A stretch of DNA of 64,000 nt from Apodemus sylvaticus (Eukaryota > Chordata > Mammalia > Rodentia > Muridae): contig NC_067487.1 in assembly GCF_947179515.1 (NCBI RefSeq), positions 44,952,014-45,016,013 on the forward strand, given 5' to 3'. Below are positions 9,540 to 21,394 of this stretch, piece after piece; within the stretch, counting starts at the first letter, position 1; every line of letters starts with the position of its first letter. The position numbers and the translations under genes were made by a program. The notes below the pieces were generated by a model. The model was given only the letters and a program-made list of their open reading frames with translations. It was not told the DNA's origin and made no database searches.

Positions 9540-12500
9540 AAGTGAAACATTACTGTATTAGTTTACCAACCATAGCAAATCGAAAACAATATATGAAATT
9601 TCAAAACAAAATCAATTTATTTCATTATTTCTAGATTTCTACCTATCTAGCAAATAATAATGATAATAATAATAATAATAAAACTACTTTACCTTAAATA
9701 ATCCTTTGAGACTGCAACAAAAAATAGTTCACCAAGAAAACTGCATACATATATGTAAAATTTCCTAATGTTTTACCTTTAGTTAAAAGCCCATTAGAAG
9801 AACTAATTGCTATCTGGAATGCTGGTTGAAAATCCCACACTTCTTAATGAAACCATGTTTAAATAGAAATTTGATATTGGTTTCTGGCTTGAAATTGTTA
9901 AGTGGCTTGCCATTACCAAGGAGTAAACTTCACAGCACTTAGTATCATGTTTTAACGAAATCACCTTTACTGATTGCTCTGCTCTTTTCAGATTAACACA
10001 TCAGCACCATTTAGTCATCACAGGTCACCCATGTGCTATGTTGCTACCTACATCTGTTTTCAACAGTCTCCAATGTAGAATAACTTGAGGGAGATTTTTT
10101 TTAAATTTTCCAACACTTTATACTGCAGCTCCAATGACTCTGTTAATTTGGCTTGTAGATATTCCAAACATTAATACTTTTTCGAACTTCCTGGATGCTT
10201 CCAAAATACCTTCTACACTCCTGAGAAGAGCCCCAGGACTGGCTCTTCAACACCAAGTGGAAAGCCATGAGATCATAGAGACGTATATTGAACTGAGCAG
10301 GATATATTGATGTATTTGTGGTAAAACTCAGACACCAGAAAAACAATTAAAGAGTCCATGAATATGAGAAAGAATAAAGGTAGTGCCTGAAAAGAGTTAA
10401 AGGGGCGGGGGAAGGGAAAGGAGAAATGATGTGGTAATATAATTTCAAAATCACTATTTAAAAAAAATAATGGGAATTGTGCATTATCAACTAAATGGCT
10501 CTTTTTAATGCTAAAGTTCACCTATAACTTTGTGGGCTATGGTCCATGAAAATTCTGTAACATAGTAGGTATTTTTTTTTAAAAAGGGTCAAATCTTTAA
10601 GCAGCTTTTTTTGAGAAGTAAAACTAAAATTGAGGTCCCAGGAGATAATTCTTGCTAGACCAAGAGGGGATAGTCATCTGGATAGGTTAAGCCCTCTCTC
10701 ATCTCTGTTTTCTAACTTCCCTGCTGTGTATAACTAAGCTGGTGCTAAACTAAGAATTTTCTATGGAATAAAACAATGTTCCTGTGACATTTCTTGAATG
10801 CCTCTGGGTAAGTATTCACTTGTTTAGATGAAAAATGAAAGAATTTTATAAATACAACTCTTCCTTCAAGGTACAAAAACACCTCACGTAAAATGTATTA
10901 TTTAAATGAATCAGGATATAAAACTGTAAGTCTGCACACATGAAAAAGAACAACCTCATTTCCTTTTCTAAAAATCATTAAAAGAACAAGGAAATTAAGG
11001 AAATTAGTGATGATTGGAAATATAGGCAATAACATCATATCCACCATACCACAAGTATCACAAATACTCATTCCTAAAGAACACAGCTGGATTTCATCGA
11101 CATATGCCATACAGTGCATGTCTCAGTTTTTTGTTGTATGATTAATTTGTAATATTTATATCAATATTTAATACACAGATGCTAAAAATTTACTATACTC
11201 AACAGTGTTATTTCAGTGAAATGTCAAAACAGTGTGTTAATTCGGTGATTTGTATAATAATTTTCACACCTAACTGAGCTTTTCTTATTTCCTCTAAGTG
11301 TTTATAAATAAAATAGACATTATCTATCAATCATAATGTTGGCTAGAGGGTGAAAACAGTATAACCAGGCACTGTTCAAAACATGACAAGGAGAATGGCC
11401 AGTAGAAACGCCAGTGTCACTGTATGCTATTAGTAAACTTCTCAGTATATCAGTATATCTCGGGATGGGTAGGAAGCTGAGCATCTCATTTGCTGGCAAT
11501 CTACAGCAAAACCCATAAGGCTTGCACCTGTCCCCGGTACACTGACTTGGTATTCTGTTGGGTGAGATTCAAGCATGATAGTGAATGCTGTTTCTCACCA
11601 GACCCTCTGAATACTTTGCCTGGAAAAGCCTGGCATATTTATCTCAACAGTCTTCTTGCAATCCTGGTTTCCAGATTTCTTTTCTTTTCTTTTCTTCCCA
11701 CCCTCTTCCCATGGAACTTAGATATGTTTGCCTTATGTAGAGATGCTTTATTACTAACTGCAGGTCACTTTGATGCATAAAGATACGGCAGTGTAAGTGT
11801 TCATTTTCTTGAGGGAAATCTGGGTTTCTAAAGGGAATTTAGGAGCCTACTCTGGACCTCACACCCATTGGAGCTGTCAGGTTTTGCCTTCTCTGAGACT
11901 GGAACACATGTAATAGCAAAATGACTTAATAGCAGAAAATCACATTACCTTAGAAAAGACAATCTTAACTATCTCAAACCAGGATAACTCATGTGGCTGC
12001 CAATAATTGCTCTTGTAAGGGTGGCTACTTTACTTATTTCAAGAGAGACATCTTTGGCCTGTTACTTCTCCCTAGTATAGGTGATGAGATAATTCGATGG
12101 ATTCGCTGTTATTGTTAGATAATTATGGCCACAGAAGCCATAATGGATACCACACTCAACACCTAGGGAGCTGATGGTATGACGTAAGTATCCCATGTCC
12201 ATAAATGACTGTGTGTTGAAAATGGATATGCTCAGTGCAAAATTAGCACTGAAAGACATTACAACCATTATGGATCCATTCCTCTGCTTTCACTGACCAA
12301 AGAGATCACAAGGACTGACAGGGCCAAGACCTTTGTAAAACCTGGCCCATCACCATGATCTTACTCAAAGTTGAAGACGATTAATTGAATCGATGACTTT
12401 TGAGGAACAGTCTCCACTCAGACCTACTGAAATGTATAAGCAATTTCACTTTTTGGAACAGGAAACCCTCAGACAAAGATTGTATTTCTGAGGCTTCTGC

Positions 12501-13000
12501 CATGGTTAGAAAAGTTATCACAAAAATTTCTTCTTTGCTGCAACTCCTATGTAGTTACACAGAGAAATATTAGAAGATGAGGAGTCTCTAAGTCATTATA
12601 AAGTAATTCAGCAAATATGGAGGCACAGGTAACCATACTAAATTGTATTTCTCAATACCAAGAAAACAAAGTAACTGAGAATAGAATATGTAATAGAGAC
12701 AGAACACTATCTACATCCATATCTGCTTATGAGGTCTGATTTTAGGAAAAATACATGATACTTATTCATTGATCCATTTACTAATTCATTCATCATGATT
12801 CACATTATTTTGGTCATGTGGCACTTTAACAGAATGGTATTGAAAGGAGGAGCAATCTGGGGATTCCTGGATGATGCTACCTTTACTGTTTTGTTCTATT
12901 GAATCCCTGAAGATGGCATCCTTTAAAAGAGTCTTCTAATGGATGTTTTAAATTCAGATCAGAACATACTTTTCTAGTGGATTATTCTCCCTTTCCTCCA
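9540..13000. other. Long unique stretch
   Basis: Mostly AT-rich unique sequence. Small items are an AAT-type run at 9655-9680, a CTTTT run at 11680-11697 and a short palindrome around ATTATGGC...GCCATAAT at 12123-12154. Open frames of 67-96 residues (for example plus 11490-11780 and minus 10273-10521) lack any recognisable domain and have leucine- or phenylalanine-rich composition typical of chance frames. Nothing else seen. Confidence 0.4.
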
Positions 13001-13014
13001 GATACTTTTCTGTA

Positions 13015-13640
13015 TTCCTTGTAAGGAAATGCCAGCCAGCTGGAGCAGTGGGCGGTGGGGCAACAAGTGCAGCTGGGAATTTCTAGTCCACAGGTGTCCA
13101 TTCTCATGTCTGATAGCCTGCCAAAATAAAAGCTGGATTTGTTGAGGGGCTCCCCACAGTTGTTTCACAGAAAGACAATGATCCGCTGGCACTAATAGTA
13201 ATAATCCCCTCCTCCAAATCGGACTTAGTCCTTGAATTAAATCCATAGCCCCCTTTCCTTGTGAGGATTGAACTAGTATCAAGTTCTCCTGTCTTTTCAC
13301 AAGTGGGTGGCAGACAGTCATGGCAGGAATTAGATGGATACAGGTGGCACCACCTGCTAGACATGCTTCTGAGTGTTTTCTGTTTCATTATTGCTGCACA
13401 CCACTGCATCATTCTTTCTTTCCTTGCCAACAACCATGGTACCATTTGTTTGAGCTTAAAGTCTGTTCCAAATTCTGATTTGGGATAAAAAGAACATGAA
13501 AGGGATTTTGTCCCCCTCCTTTCAGAAAATGGAACAAGACCAAAAGAAAGTAATTGCTCTGTTTGTCTTACATACCAAAAAACAAAACAAAACAAAACAA
13601 ATGAAAAAAAAAACCAAAGAAAACAAAACAAAAAATATCC
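13015..13640. other. Unassigned GC-richer block with A-rich end
   Basis: This block is less AT-rich than its neighbours and ends on the plus strand in an A-rich tail that includes a run of AAAAC units (13577-13620). That arrangement suggests a retroposed or LTR-derived segment. The minus strand carries the longest non-L1 open frame in the window (175 residues, 13104-13631). Its first 20 residues are only the Phe/Val translation of the A-rich tail, and the rest shows no domain that I know. It may be a diverged solo LTR, a retrocopy or unique sequence. I could not assign a family. Confidence 0.3.
13577..13620. repeat. (AAAAC)n / A-rich tract
   Basis: Several AAAAC units followed by an A run and AAACC-type units. 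It could be the 3' tail of a plus-strand retroposed sequence. Confidence 0.8.
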
Positions 13641-14082
13641 ACAGGGGAAATTAATGAGAAAAACAATAAATTCATTAGCAAATAAATGATAAGAGATATT
13701 ATTGATGATTCAACAAGAAATACACTTGGAGTAGTTGAATATAAAAATCAGTAAGTTATCTCCCTAAATATCATTTAGAAATGCATATTTCAAATACAAA
13801 CATTTTTTATTATTAAAGATGAAGACATGGCCCAAGTGTATTTACTTTGACTGGCACCTTAAGCAAATTCCTTTCAGATTATGTGCCATATTATTTTGTG
13901 TTTCCCAAGGGTTAAAAGAGATGCATGGGTAATTATTTTTAGAACTTCTCAGAGAAGGTGTGGTTTTACTTTGTCTTGAGTGAAAAAAGAGACGACGGAA
14001 TAATACTTACCCAAGAAGCAAAAGATAAGAGAGTTCAAAAAAACTTTTGTCTGATTTTATACTGTTATGTACTATTTTTTAA

Positions 14083-15608
14083 AAAGAACAAAACCCCATG
14101 ATAGCTAAAATTATACTCAACAGTAAAAGAACTTCTGGGGGAGTCAGTATCCCAAACCTCAAACATTACTAGAGAGCAATACTGATAAAAACTGCATGGA
14201 TTTGGTACAATGACAGGCAAGTCGATCAGTGGAATAGGATTGATGACCCAGAAATGAAACCACACACCTATGGTTACTTGATCTTCGACAAAGGAGCTGA
14301 AAGTATCCAGTGGGAAAAAAGATAGCCTTTTCAACAAATGGTGCTGGTTCAACTGGAGGTCTGCATGCAGAAGAATGCAAATTGATCCATTCTTATCTCC
14401 TTGTACTAAGCTCAACTCCAAGTGGATCAAGGACCTCCACATAAAACCAGACACACTGAAACTAATAGAAAAGAAACTGGGGAAAACCCTTGAGGACATG
14501 GGCACAGGGGAAAAGTTCCTGAACAGATCACCAATAGCTTATGCTCTAAGATCAAGAATTGACAAATGGGACCTCATAAAAACTACAAAGTATCTGTAAG
14601 ACAAAGGACACTGTCAAAAGGACAAAACATGAACCAACAGTTTGGGAAAGGATTTTCACCAACCCTAAATCCAACAGAGGGCTAATATCTAATATATACA
14701 AAGAACTCAAGAAGGTATAACCCAGAGAACCAAATAACCCTATTAAAAAGTGGGGTACAGACCTAAACAAAGAATTACAGAGCTAAACTTCGGATGGCTG
14801 AGAAGCACCTTAAGAAATATTCAACATCATTAATCATTAGGGAAATGCAAATCAAAACAACCCTGAGATTTCACCTCACACCAGTCAGAATGGCTAAGGT
14901 CAAAAACTCAGGAGACAGCAGGTATTGGCAAGGATGTGGAGAAAGAGGAACACTCCTCCACTGCTGGTGGGATTGCAAGATGGTGCAACCACTTTGGAAA
15001 TCAGTCTGGCGGTTCCTCAGAAATCTGGGCATGACACTTCTGGAGGACCCTGCTATACCACTCCTGGGCATATACCAAGAGGATTCCCCGGCATGCAATA
15101 AGGACACATGCTCCACTATGTTCATAGCAGCCCTATTTGTAGTAGCCAGAAGCTGGAAAGAACCCAGGTGTCCCTCAACGGAGGAATGGATACAAAAAAA
15201 TGTGGTATATTTTCACAACAGAGTACTTACTATTCAACCATTAGAAACAATGAATTCATGAAATTCTTAGACAAATGGATGGAGCTGGAGAACATCATAC
15301 TAAGTGAGGTAACCCAGTTTCAAAAGATCAATCATGGTATGCACTCACTTTTAAGTGGATATTAGCCTAGAAACTTTGAATACCCAAGAAATATTCCACA
15401 TATTAAATGATGTCCAAGAAAAACGGAGGAGTGGTCCCTGGTTCTGGAAAGACTCAGTGCAGCAGTATAGGGAGTACCAGAAAAGGGAAGTGGGAAGGGG
15501 TAAATGGGGGAACAAGGGGAGGGAAGAGGTCTTATGGGACTTTCGGAGAGTGGGGAGCCAGAAAAGGGGAAATCATTTAAAATGTAAATAAAAAATTTAT
15601 CAAAAAAA
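14083..15608 (+). mobile_element. 5'-truncated LINE-1 (ORF2 C-terminus and 3'UTR), sense
   Basis: A murine L1 begins near AACAAAACCCCATGATAGC inside the ORF2 region for IWNNKKPRIAK and runs through to the 3' end. Stretches encoding MQIDPFLSPCTKL, IKPDTLKLIEKKLGKTLEDMGTG and MAEKHLKKYSTSLIIREMQI are readable, then a cysteine/histidine motif (W.GCGERGTLLHCWWDC) near the ORF2 C-terminus. ORF2 would end at the TAG at 15361-15363. The frame is broken by several stops and frameshifts, including one near 15210. A short G/A-rich 3'UTR follows, ending AATGTAAATAAA with a weak A-tail. No target-site duplication was found. It is 5'-truncated and incapable of retrotransposition. Confidence 0.93.
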
Positions 15609-16173
15609 TGTGTACAAGCATCCTTAAGATCTAATGCATTGATTAGAAGAAATTCTGAAGTGATACTGCCCTTTGTGATATCCAAGGTTCCAAATGCAGC
15701 TCAAGATGTAGCCACCAAAGCTATCACTTCAGGGTTTTTTTTTTAATTAGTCAGAATCTTAGCATGAAGTAAAATAAATTCCACATTCCACATTACTCTT
15801 TACTTTAACAAGCATTTGGCTGAATAGTATCTTATTCCTTGCTATAATAAATCAAATTTTCAAGTTTCTCTTCCTTCTCACCATCATAAATACTAAGCCA
15901 GGAAGTGTAAGAGCCAGAGATAGCATAGGGGTTCAGCAGAATGGCATCGGCTAGGCATGGCAGAGTCATTGCATTCATAAACTCACAGTGGCTCTAAAAC
16001 GTCATGAAAAATAACTGAACACAATCAGGGCTTTGAAACTTTCATCAGGGAATGGGGGAGGGTGCCTCTTAGAAGCCTCTCATTTCTGAGAAGTTTTAAA
16101 AACTGATGGCCCCTGGAAAAGGTAAGCCAGTTTTCTCTATGTTTCCCCTCAGAGACTACTCATTCTCCAGTAA
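15609..16173. other. Unique sequence between two sense L1s
   Basis: About 560 bases with no recognised repeat or gene. It has a T run at 15736-15744. Confidence 0.4.
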
Positions 16174-17580
16174 ATGTGTTCAAGGACCTCCACGTAAAAC
16201 CAGATACACTGAATCCAACAAAAGAGAAAGTAAGGAAGAGCCTGGAACACATGGGGACAGGGGAAATTTTCCTGAACAAAACACCAATGGCTTATACTCT
16301 AAGATCAAGAATTGACAAATTGGACTTCATAAAACTGCAAAGCTTCTGCAAGGCAAAGGACACTGTCAACAGGACAAAACAACAACCAACAGATTAGGAA
16401 ATGATTTTTTACCAACCCTACATCTAATAGAGGGCTAATATCCAATATTTACAAAGAACTCAAGAAATTAGACTCCAGAGTATCAAATAACCTTATTAAA
16501 ATGGGGTTCAGAGTTAAACAAAGAATTCTCAACTGAGGAATACTGTATGGCTGAGAAACACCTAAAGAAATGTTCAACATCCTTAGTCATCAGGGAACTG
16601 CAAATCAACACAACCCTGAAATTAAAAACTCAGAGGACATCAGGTGCTGGAGGTGATGTAGAACACTTCTCCATTGCTGGTGGGTTTGTAAGCTGGTAAA
16701 AACACTCTGGAAATCAGTCTGGTGGTTCCTCAGAAAATTGGATATAGTACTACCTGAAGACCCAGCTATATACCTAGAAGATGCTCCAACATGTAATAAG
16801 GACACATGCTCCACTATGTTCATAGCAGCCTTATTTATAATAGCCAGAAGCTGGAAAGAACTTAGATGTCCCTCAACAGAGGAATAGATACAGAAAATGT
16901 GGTACATTTACACAATGGAGTACCACTCAGCTATTAAAAACAATAAATTCGTGAAATTCCTAGGCAAATGGATGGAACTAGAAAATATAATCCTGAGTGA
17001 GGTAACCCAATAACAAAAGAACACATATGATATGCACTTGCTGATAAGTGGATATTAGTGCAAAAGCTTGGATTACCCAAAATACAATTCACAAACCACA
17101 TGAAGCTCAAGAAGAAGGAAGACCAAAGTATAGATCCTTTGGTCCTTCTTAGAAGGGGGATCAAAATACCCACAGTGCACAGCCAACCAATGGACTGAGC
17201 ATAGGGTCCCCAATGGAGGAGCTAGAGAAAGGACCCAAGGAGCTGAAGAGGTGTGCAGCTCCATAGGAGGAACAATAATATGTACCAACAAGTACCCCAG
17301 AGCTCCAAGGGACTAAACCACCAACCAAAGAGCACACATGGAGGGACCCATGTAGCAGAGGGTGGCCTTTTCGGACATCAATGAGAAGAGAGGCCATTGG
17401 TCCTGTGAAGGCTCGATGCCCCAGTATAGGGGTAGCCAGGTCAGGAAAGTGGGAAGAGGATGTTGGTGAGCAGGGGGAGGGTAGGTAGGATAGGGAGGTT
17501 TTGGAGGGGAACCAAGGAAAAGGGATAGCATTTGAAATGTAAATAAAGCAAATATCTAATAAAAATTTTAAAAAAAGAAA
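16174..17580 (+). mobile_element. 5'-truncated LINE-1 with long 3'UTR, sense
   Basis: It begins at GTTCAAGGACCTCCACGTAA in the ORF2 C-terminal third. It encodes recognisable pieces such as KDLHVKPDTLNPTKEKVRK and the TMFIAALFIIARSWKE equivalent at 16810-16870. About 35-50 bases are missing near 16618 relative to the copy at 14.8 kb. The 3'UTR is of a different type from the 14.1 kb copy: about 500 bases with GGAGCTAGAGAAAGGACC, GAGGGACCCATGTAGCAGAG and CGATGCCCCAGTATAGGG, ending TTGAAATGTAAATAAAG and an A-tail. At least two L1 lineages with unrelated 3'UTRs have therefore inserted side by side. ORF2 is heavily decayed. Confidence 0.92.
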
Positions 17581-17680
17581 AAAGAAATGGGAGCTGGATT
17601 TTTACAAAATACACTACAATTTATATAGATTTCTCAAAAAATAAAAGTAATTTTAAAAACACTCAGACTAAAATGATGCT

Positions 17681-17695
17681 TTGATATCTAATTAG
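17681..17695. repeat. 15-bp target-site duplication, left copy
   Basis: TTGATATCTAATTAG, identical to 20051-20065. It directly abuts ORF2-derived sequence of the antisense L1 to its right. Confidence 0.85.
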
Positions 17696-20050
17696 TTTTC
17701 ATTTAATTCCAGAATTTTTAATTTCTTTATTTCTTCCCTGACCAAGTTATTATTGAGTAGAGAGTTGTTCAGTTTCCTTAAGAATGTGTGGTTTCTGTTG
17801 CTTTTGTTCATATTGAAGTCAAGCCTTAGTCTGTGGTGATATGACAGGATGCATTGGATTATTTCAATCTTCTCGTATCTATTGAAGCTTGTTTTGTGTC
17901 TGATTATATGGTTAATTTTGGAGAAGGTTCCATGAGATGCTGTGAAGAAAGTATATTCTCATGTTTGGGGTGACAATTTCTATAGATACCTGTTAAATCC
18001 ATTTAGCTCATAGCTTGTTAGTTTCACTGTTTTTCTGTTTGGTTTCTGTTTCAGTGGCCTGTGTGTTGGTGAGAGTGGGGTGTTGAAGTCTCCTACTCTT
18101 ATTATGTGAGGTTCAATGTATGTTTTGAGCTTGAATAAAGTATCTTTTATGAAGTCAGATGCTCTTGCATTTGGGGCATAGATATTCGGAATTGAAATAT
18201 CGTCTTGGTGGATTTTTCCTTTGATGAGTATGAAGTGCCCTTTCCCATCTCCTTTGATAACTTGCGGTTGAAAGTCCATTTTATTGGATATTAGAATAGC
18301 TACTCCAGCTTATTTCTTGAAACCATTTACTTGGAAATCTTTTTTTCTAGTTTTTTACTCTGAGGTAGTGTCTTTTTTTTTCACAACTGAGGTGTGTTTC
18401 TTGTATACAGCAAAATGGTGGATCCTGTTTGTGTATCTGGTCTCTTAGTCTATGCCTTTTTATTGGGGAATTGAGACTATTGATGGTAAGAGATATTAAA
18501 AACCACTGATTCTTGGATCCTGTAACTTTTGTTGTTGGAGGTAGTATTATGTATGTGCTGTTCTCTTCATTTGGATTTGCTGTGAAATGATTAATTTCTT
18601 TTATTTTTTGGGTATAGGTACCCTCCTTGCTTTGTAGTTCTTCTTCTAGTATCCTCTACAGGGCTGGGTTGGTAGAAAAATGTTCTTTATATTTTGTTTT
18701 ATCATGTAATATCTTGGTTTGTCCATCTATGATAATTGAGAGTTTTGCTGACTATAGTGGCATTTGTGTTCTGTTAGCATCTGCATGACATCTGTCCAGG
18801 ATCTTGGGGTTTTTATAGTCTGTTGAGAATTCAAGTGTAATTCAGATATATCTTCCTTTATATGTTACTTGGCTTTTTCCCTTTACAGCTTTTAATATAT
18901 TCTTTCTTTGTTCTGTGCATGTAGTGTTTTGATTATTATGTGACAATCTGATTTTCTTTTCTCATCCAATCCATTTGCTCTTCTGTAGGCTTCTTTTACA
19001 TTTGTGGCCATCACTTTCCTTAGGTTAGGAAAGTTTTTTTTATGATTTTGTTGAATATGTTTCCTGGCACTTTGAGCTGGGATTCTCCAACCTCTTCTAT
19101 TCCTATTATTCTTAGATTTGGACTTTCCATTGTATCCTGAATTTCCTGGGTGTTTTGGGTTAGGAGAATTTTACATTTTTTATTTTCTTTTACTGTTGTG
19201 TCAACATCTTCTATGGCATCTTCTATACCAGAGATTCTCTCTTCTATCTTTTGTATTCTGTTAGTGATGCTTGCATCTGTGGCTCCTGATCTCTTTCCTA
19301 GGTTTTCCATCTCCAGGGTTGCCTTTATTTGTGATTTCTTTATTGTTTCTATTTCTAATTTTTGTTCAGTTCCTTCACCTATTTGATTGTGGTTTTCTCT
19401 GTTTCTTCAAGGGATTTATTTGTTTCCTCTTTGCCTGTGTTTTCTTGTATTTCTTTAAGTAGTTATATATATCCTTTTTAAGGCCTCTTTTATCTTCATG
19501 AAATGGGTTTTTAGGTCAACATTTTGATTACCTGGTGTGTTAGGGTATGCATAGCTTGCTGTGGTAGAAGAACTGGGTTCTGATGGTGCCAAATTACATT
19601 AGCTTCTCTTGTTTATGTTCTTCTGTTTGCCACTCACCATCTGCTTATCTCTGGTATTTACTGGCCTGGGTGTCTCTGACTAAAGCCTACCTCCTGAGAG
19701 ACAGAGCTCTGTGACCTGGATTAGAGAAGGCCTATGGCTTCTCTGTCCCTGGGTTAGGGGAGTCCTCCTTTGACCTGGTTATGACAGACCTCCTGGTAGA
19801 CAGGCCGATCTGCCCCTGTGCAGGTGCAGACTGGAAGGAAGATGGGATTGGCCTAAAGGTATAGGGTTCTGTATCTGCTAGGCTTTGTGGGGGGTTCCAG
19901 CTGGGGAAGTTGTTTAGGCAGTAGTCTCACCTTTGTTCCTGGTTGGGGCAGATCTCCTGGCAGACCCACAGGCTCTGAGGTGGGGAGAGAGGCAGACAGG
20001 CATATCTGATTCAGTGAGGGTACAGACCAGAGGGAGATGGGGTTTGTGCC
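17696..20050 (-). mobile_element. Antisense LINE-1: 5'UTR, ORF1 and ORF2 endonuclease part only
   Basis: This L1 reads right to left. About 19500-20050 is 5'UTR. ORF1 follows as a coiled-coil piece (ITNRIQKIEERISGIEDAIE, minus 19020-19310) and the start of the RNA-binding part (NLRIIGIEE). ORF2 then begins and stops after the apurinic-endonuclease domain, whose NIYAPNA and GDFNT motifs are readable at 17980-18279. Reverse transcriptase, C-terminus, 3'UTR and A-tail are all absent. The segment is bounded on both sides by the same 15-bp sequence, which looks like a target-site duplication, so the missing 3' end may have been absent at insertion. Both reading frames contain stops and frameshifts. 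Confidence 0.9.
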
Positions 20051-20065
20051 TTGATATCTAATTAG
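20051..20065. repeat. 15-bp target-site duplication, right copy
   Basis: Perfect copy of 17681-17695, next to the 5' end of the antisense L1. The inferred empty site reads ...ATGATGCT-TTGATATCTAATTAG-AAGTGCTAAG.... Confidence 0.85.
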
Positions 20066-20790
20066 AAGTGCTAAGTTGCAAATAAATTTAAAAATTCTCT
20101 TTTTCATCATTATATATACATATAAGCATATGCATACACATTCACATATACAACATATATTTCCTATATATGTATAAGTATATATCATATACATAAGCAT
20201 CATATATGTATATATACACAATCAGACAACACTTGAAATTAGAGAATAGATTTATATGTTTGCATAATTGATACATAAACTCATGATATTCAAGAGGTTC
20301 ATGAGTTGCTACAGAGACTCAAGTTCGGAGACCTCAAAGACGTTTTACCCAATGACTCTTTGTCTGTATGCTTATGAGCATAATTTTAAAGCAAGTTTTT
20401 ATAAAATTATCATTTTTAAAACTGTATTTAAATACCTTCCAGGATGGTTCCACATCAGTTTCTATAAGCATTCAACAAAAATCATGTAAAGATCAATTTT
20501 TGCTGTCATTTAACTTCCTTCACAGTTAATATGATCTTATATATTAAAAATATGTAGTGTTGATGACCTTTCTTCCCTATCGTTTTGCAGAGCACTTCCA
20601 AGCTGTTGGCTCTGTTCCAGCTTTGAATCTGTTTTTTGGATCCAAAGGATGTGGTGCCTTCACCAACAGGTTCTTATCAACTAATTCTGGTTAGCAGTTA
20701 CTGTGGTGTTTTGTCAACAACACACAGGAACTGATAATTTTGCTTCATAACCTCAAGGTGATACGTCTTTTCTGTTTTCGTATTCAGATA
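20066..20790. other. AT-rich unique sequence
   Basis: Contains a TATATA/CATATA-rich low-complexity patch at 20110-20220 and otherwise unrecognised sequence. The right side may already belong to the ancient L1 that becomes recognisable at about 20.8 kb. Confidence 0.4.
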
Positions 20791-20794
20791 CTCT

Positions 20795-21394
20795 GGCTAT
20801 TATGTCCAATATTTTAATGAAAACGAGTCATTAGAACAGACTTTCTAGCCATGTTCATCTTAGAGAAAGTCATTTCAGCTTTTTGCTATTGAATATAATG
20901 TTAGCTGTTGGATTTTCATTTACAAACTTTAATATGGTAATGTATCTTCCTTATTCTACTTTTGTTGGTATTTTTATGAACACATGTGTGATTATCAGAT
21001 TCATTTTTCTGAACCTATTAATGTGATCATGTGATTATTTTACCCTGAATTCTGTTAACATGGAATATCTCTTTGATTGATTCTTCAACATTAATTATCT
21101 CTCTAAGGACAAGTGCTACTTGATCATATGTTGTCATTTTAATGTGTTGCTCAACTTAATTTGTTAGGGTTTTGATAAGGCTTTTACATCTATGCACACC
21201 AGTTATTCTTTTATTTCTTTGTGTTTTGTAAACTTATTTTCCCACTTTGGTCATATGAAATAAATTTGGAAATATTCTTCCTTTACAATTTTTTAAACTG
21301 TTTGAGAATAGTCTAATGTAATTTTTTTAACTGATTAGTAGAATTGACTAAACAGTTAACAACTGATCTTTTCTTGTTTAAAAATATTTTTAAT
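20795..21394 (-). mobile_element. Ancient LINE-1 ORF2 (reverse transcriptase region), antisense, part 1
   Basis: Although highly decayed, the plus strand follows the reverse complement of old mammalian L1 ORF2 in order: ATAATGTTAGCTGTTGGATT, then CTACTTGATCATATG, TGTTGCTCAACTTAATTTG, TTTTGATAAGGCTTTTACATC and TTGGTCATATGAAATAAATTTGG. It is interrupted on the right by a much younger L1. The same ancient element probably resumes at 22983-23316 and again at about 25.75-27.56 kb. The block 21199-21309 has a second copy at 24631-24741. Confidence 0.65.
21199..21309. repeat. 111-bp duplicated block, copy A
   Basis: CCAGTTATTCTTTTATTTCT through ACTGTTTGAGAAT. It matches 24631-24741 in the same orientation with about four or five differences (about 96% identity). 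It sits in continuous ancient antisense L1 sequence, so this is the likely source copy. Confidence 0.9.

Noticed and set aside
14794..15261. 155-residue plus frame as a host gene
   Set aside because: The sequence is L1 ORF2 C-terminus (TLLHCWWDC, TMFIAALFVVARSWKEP) with a frameshifted end.
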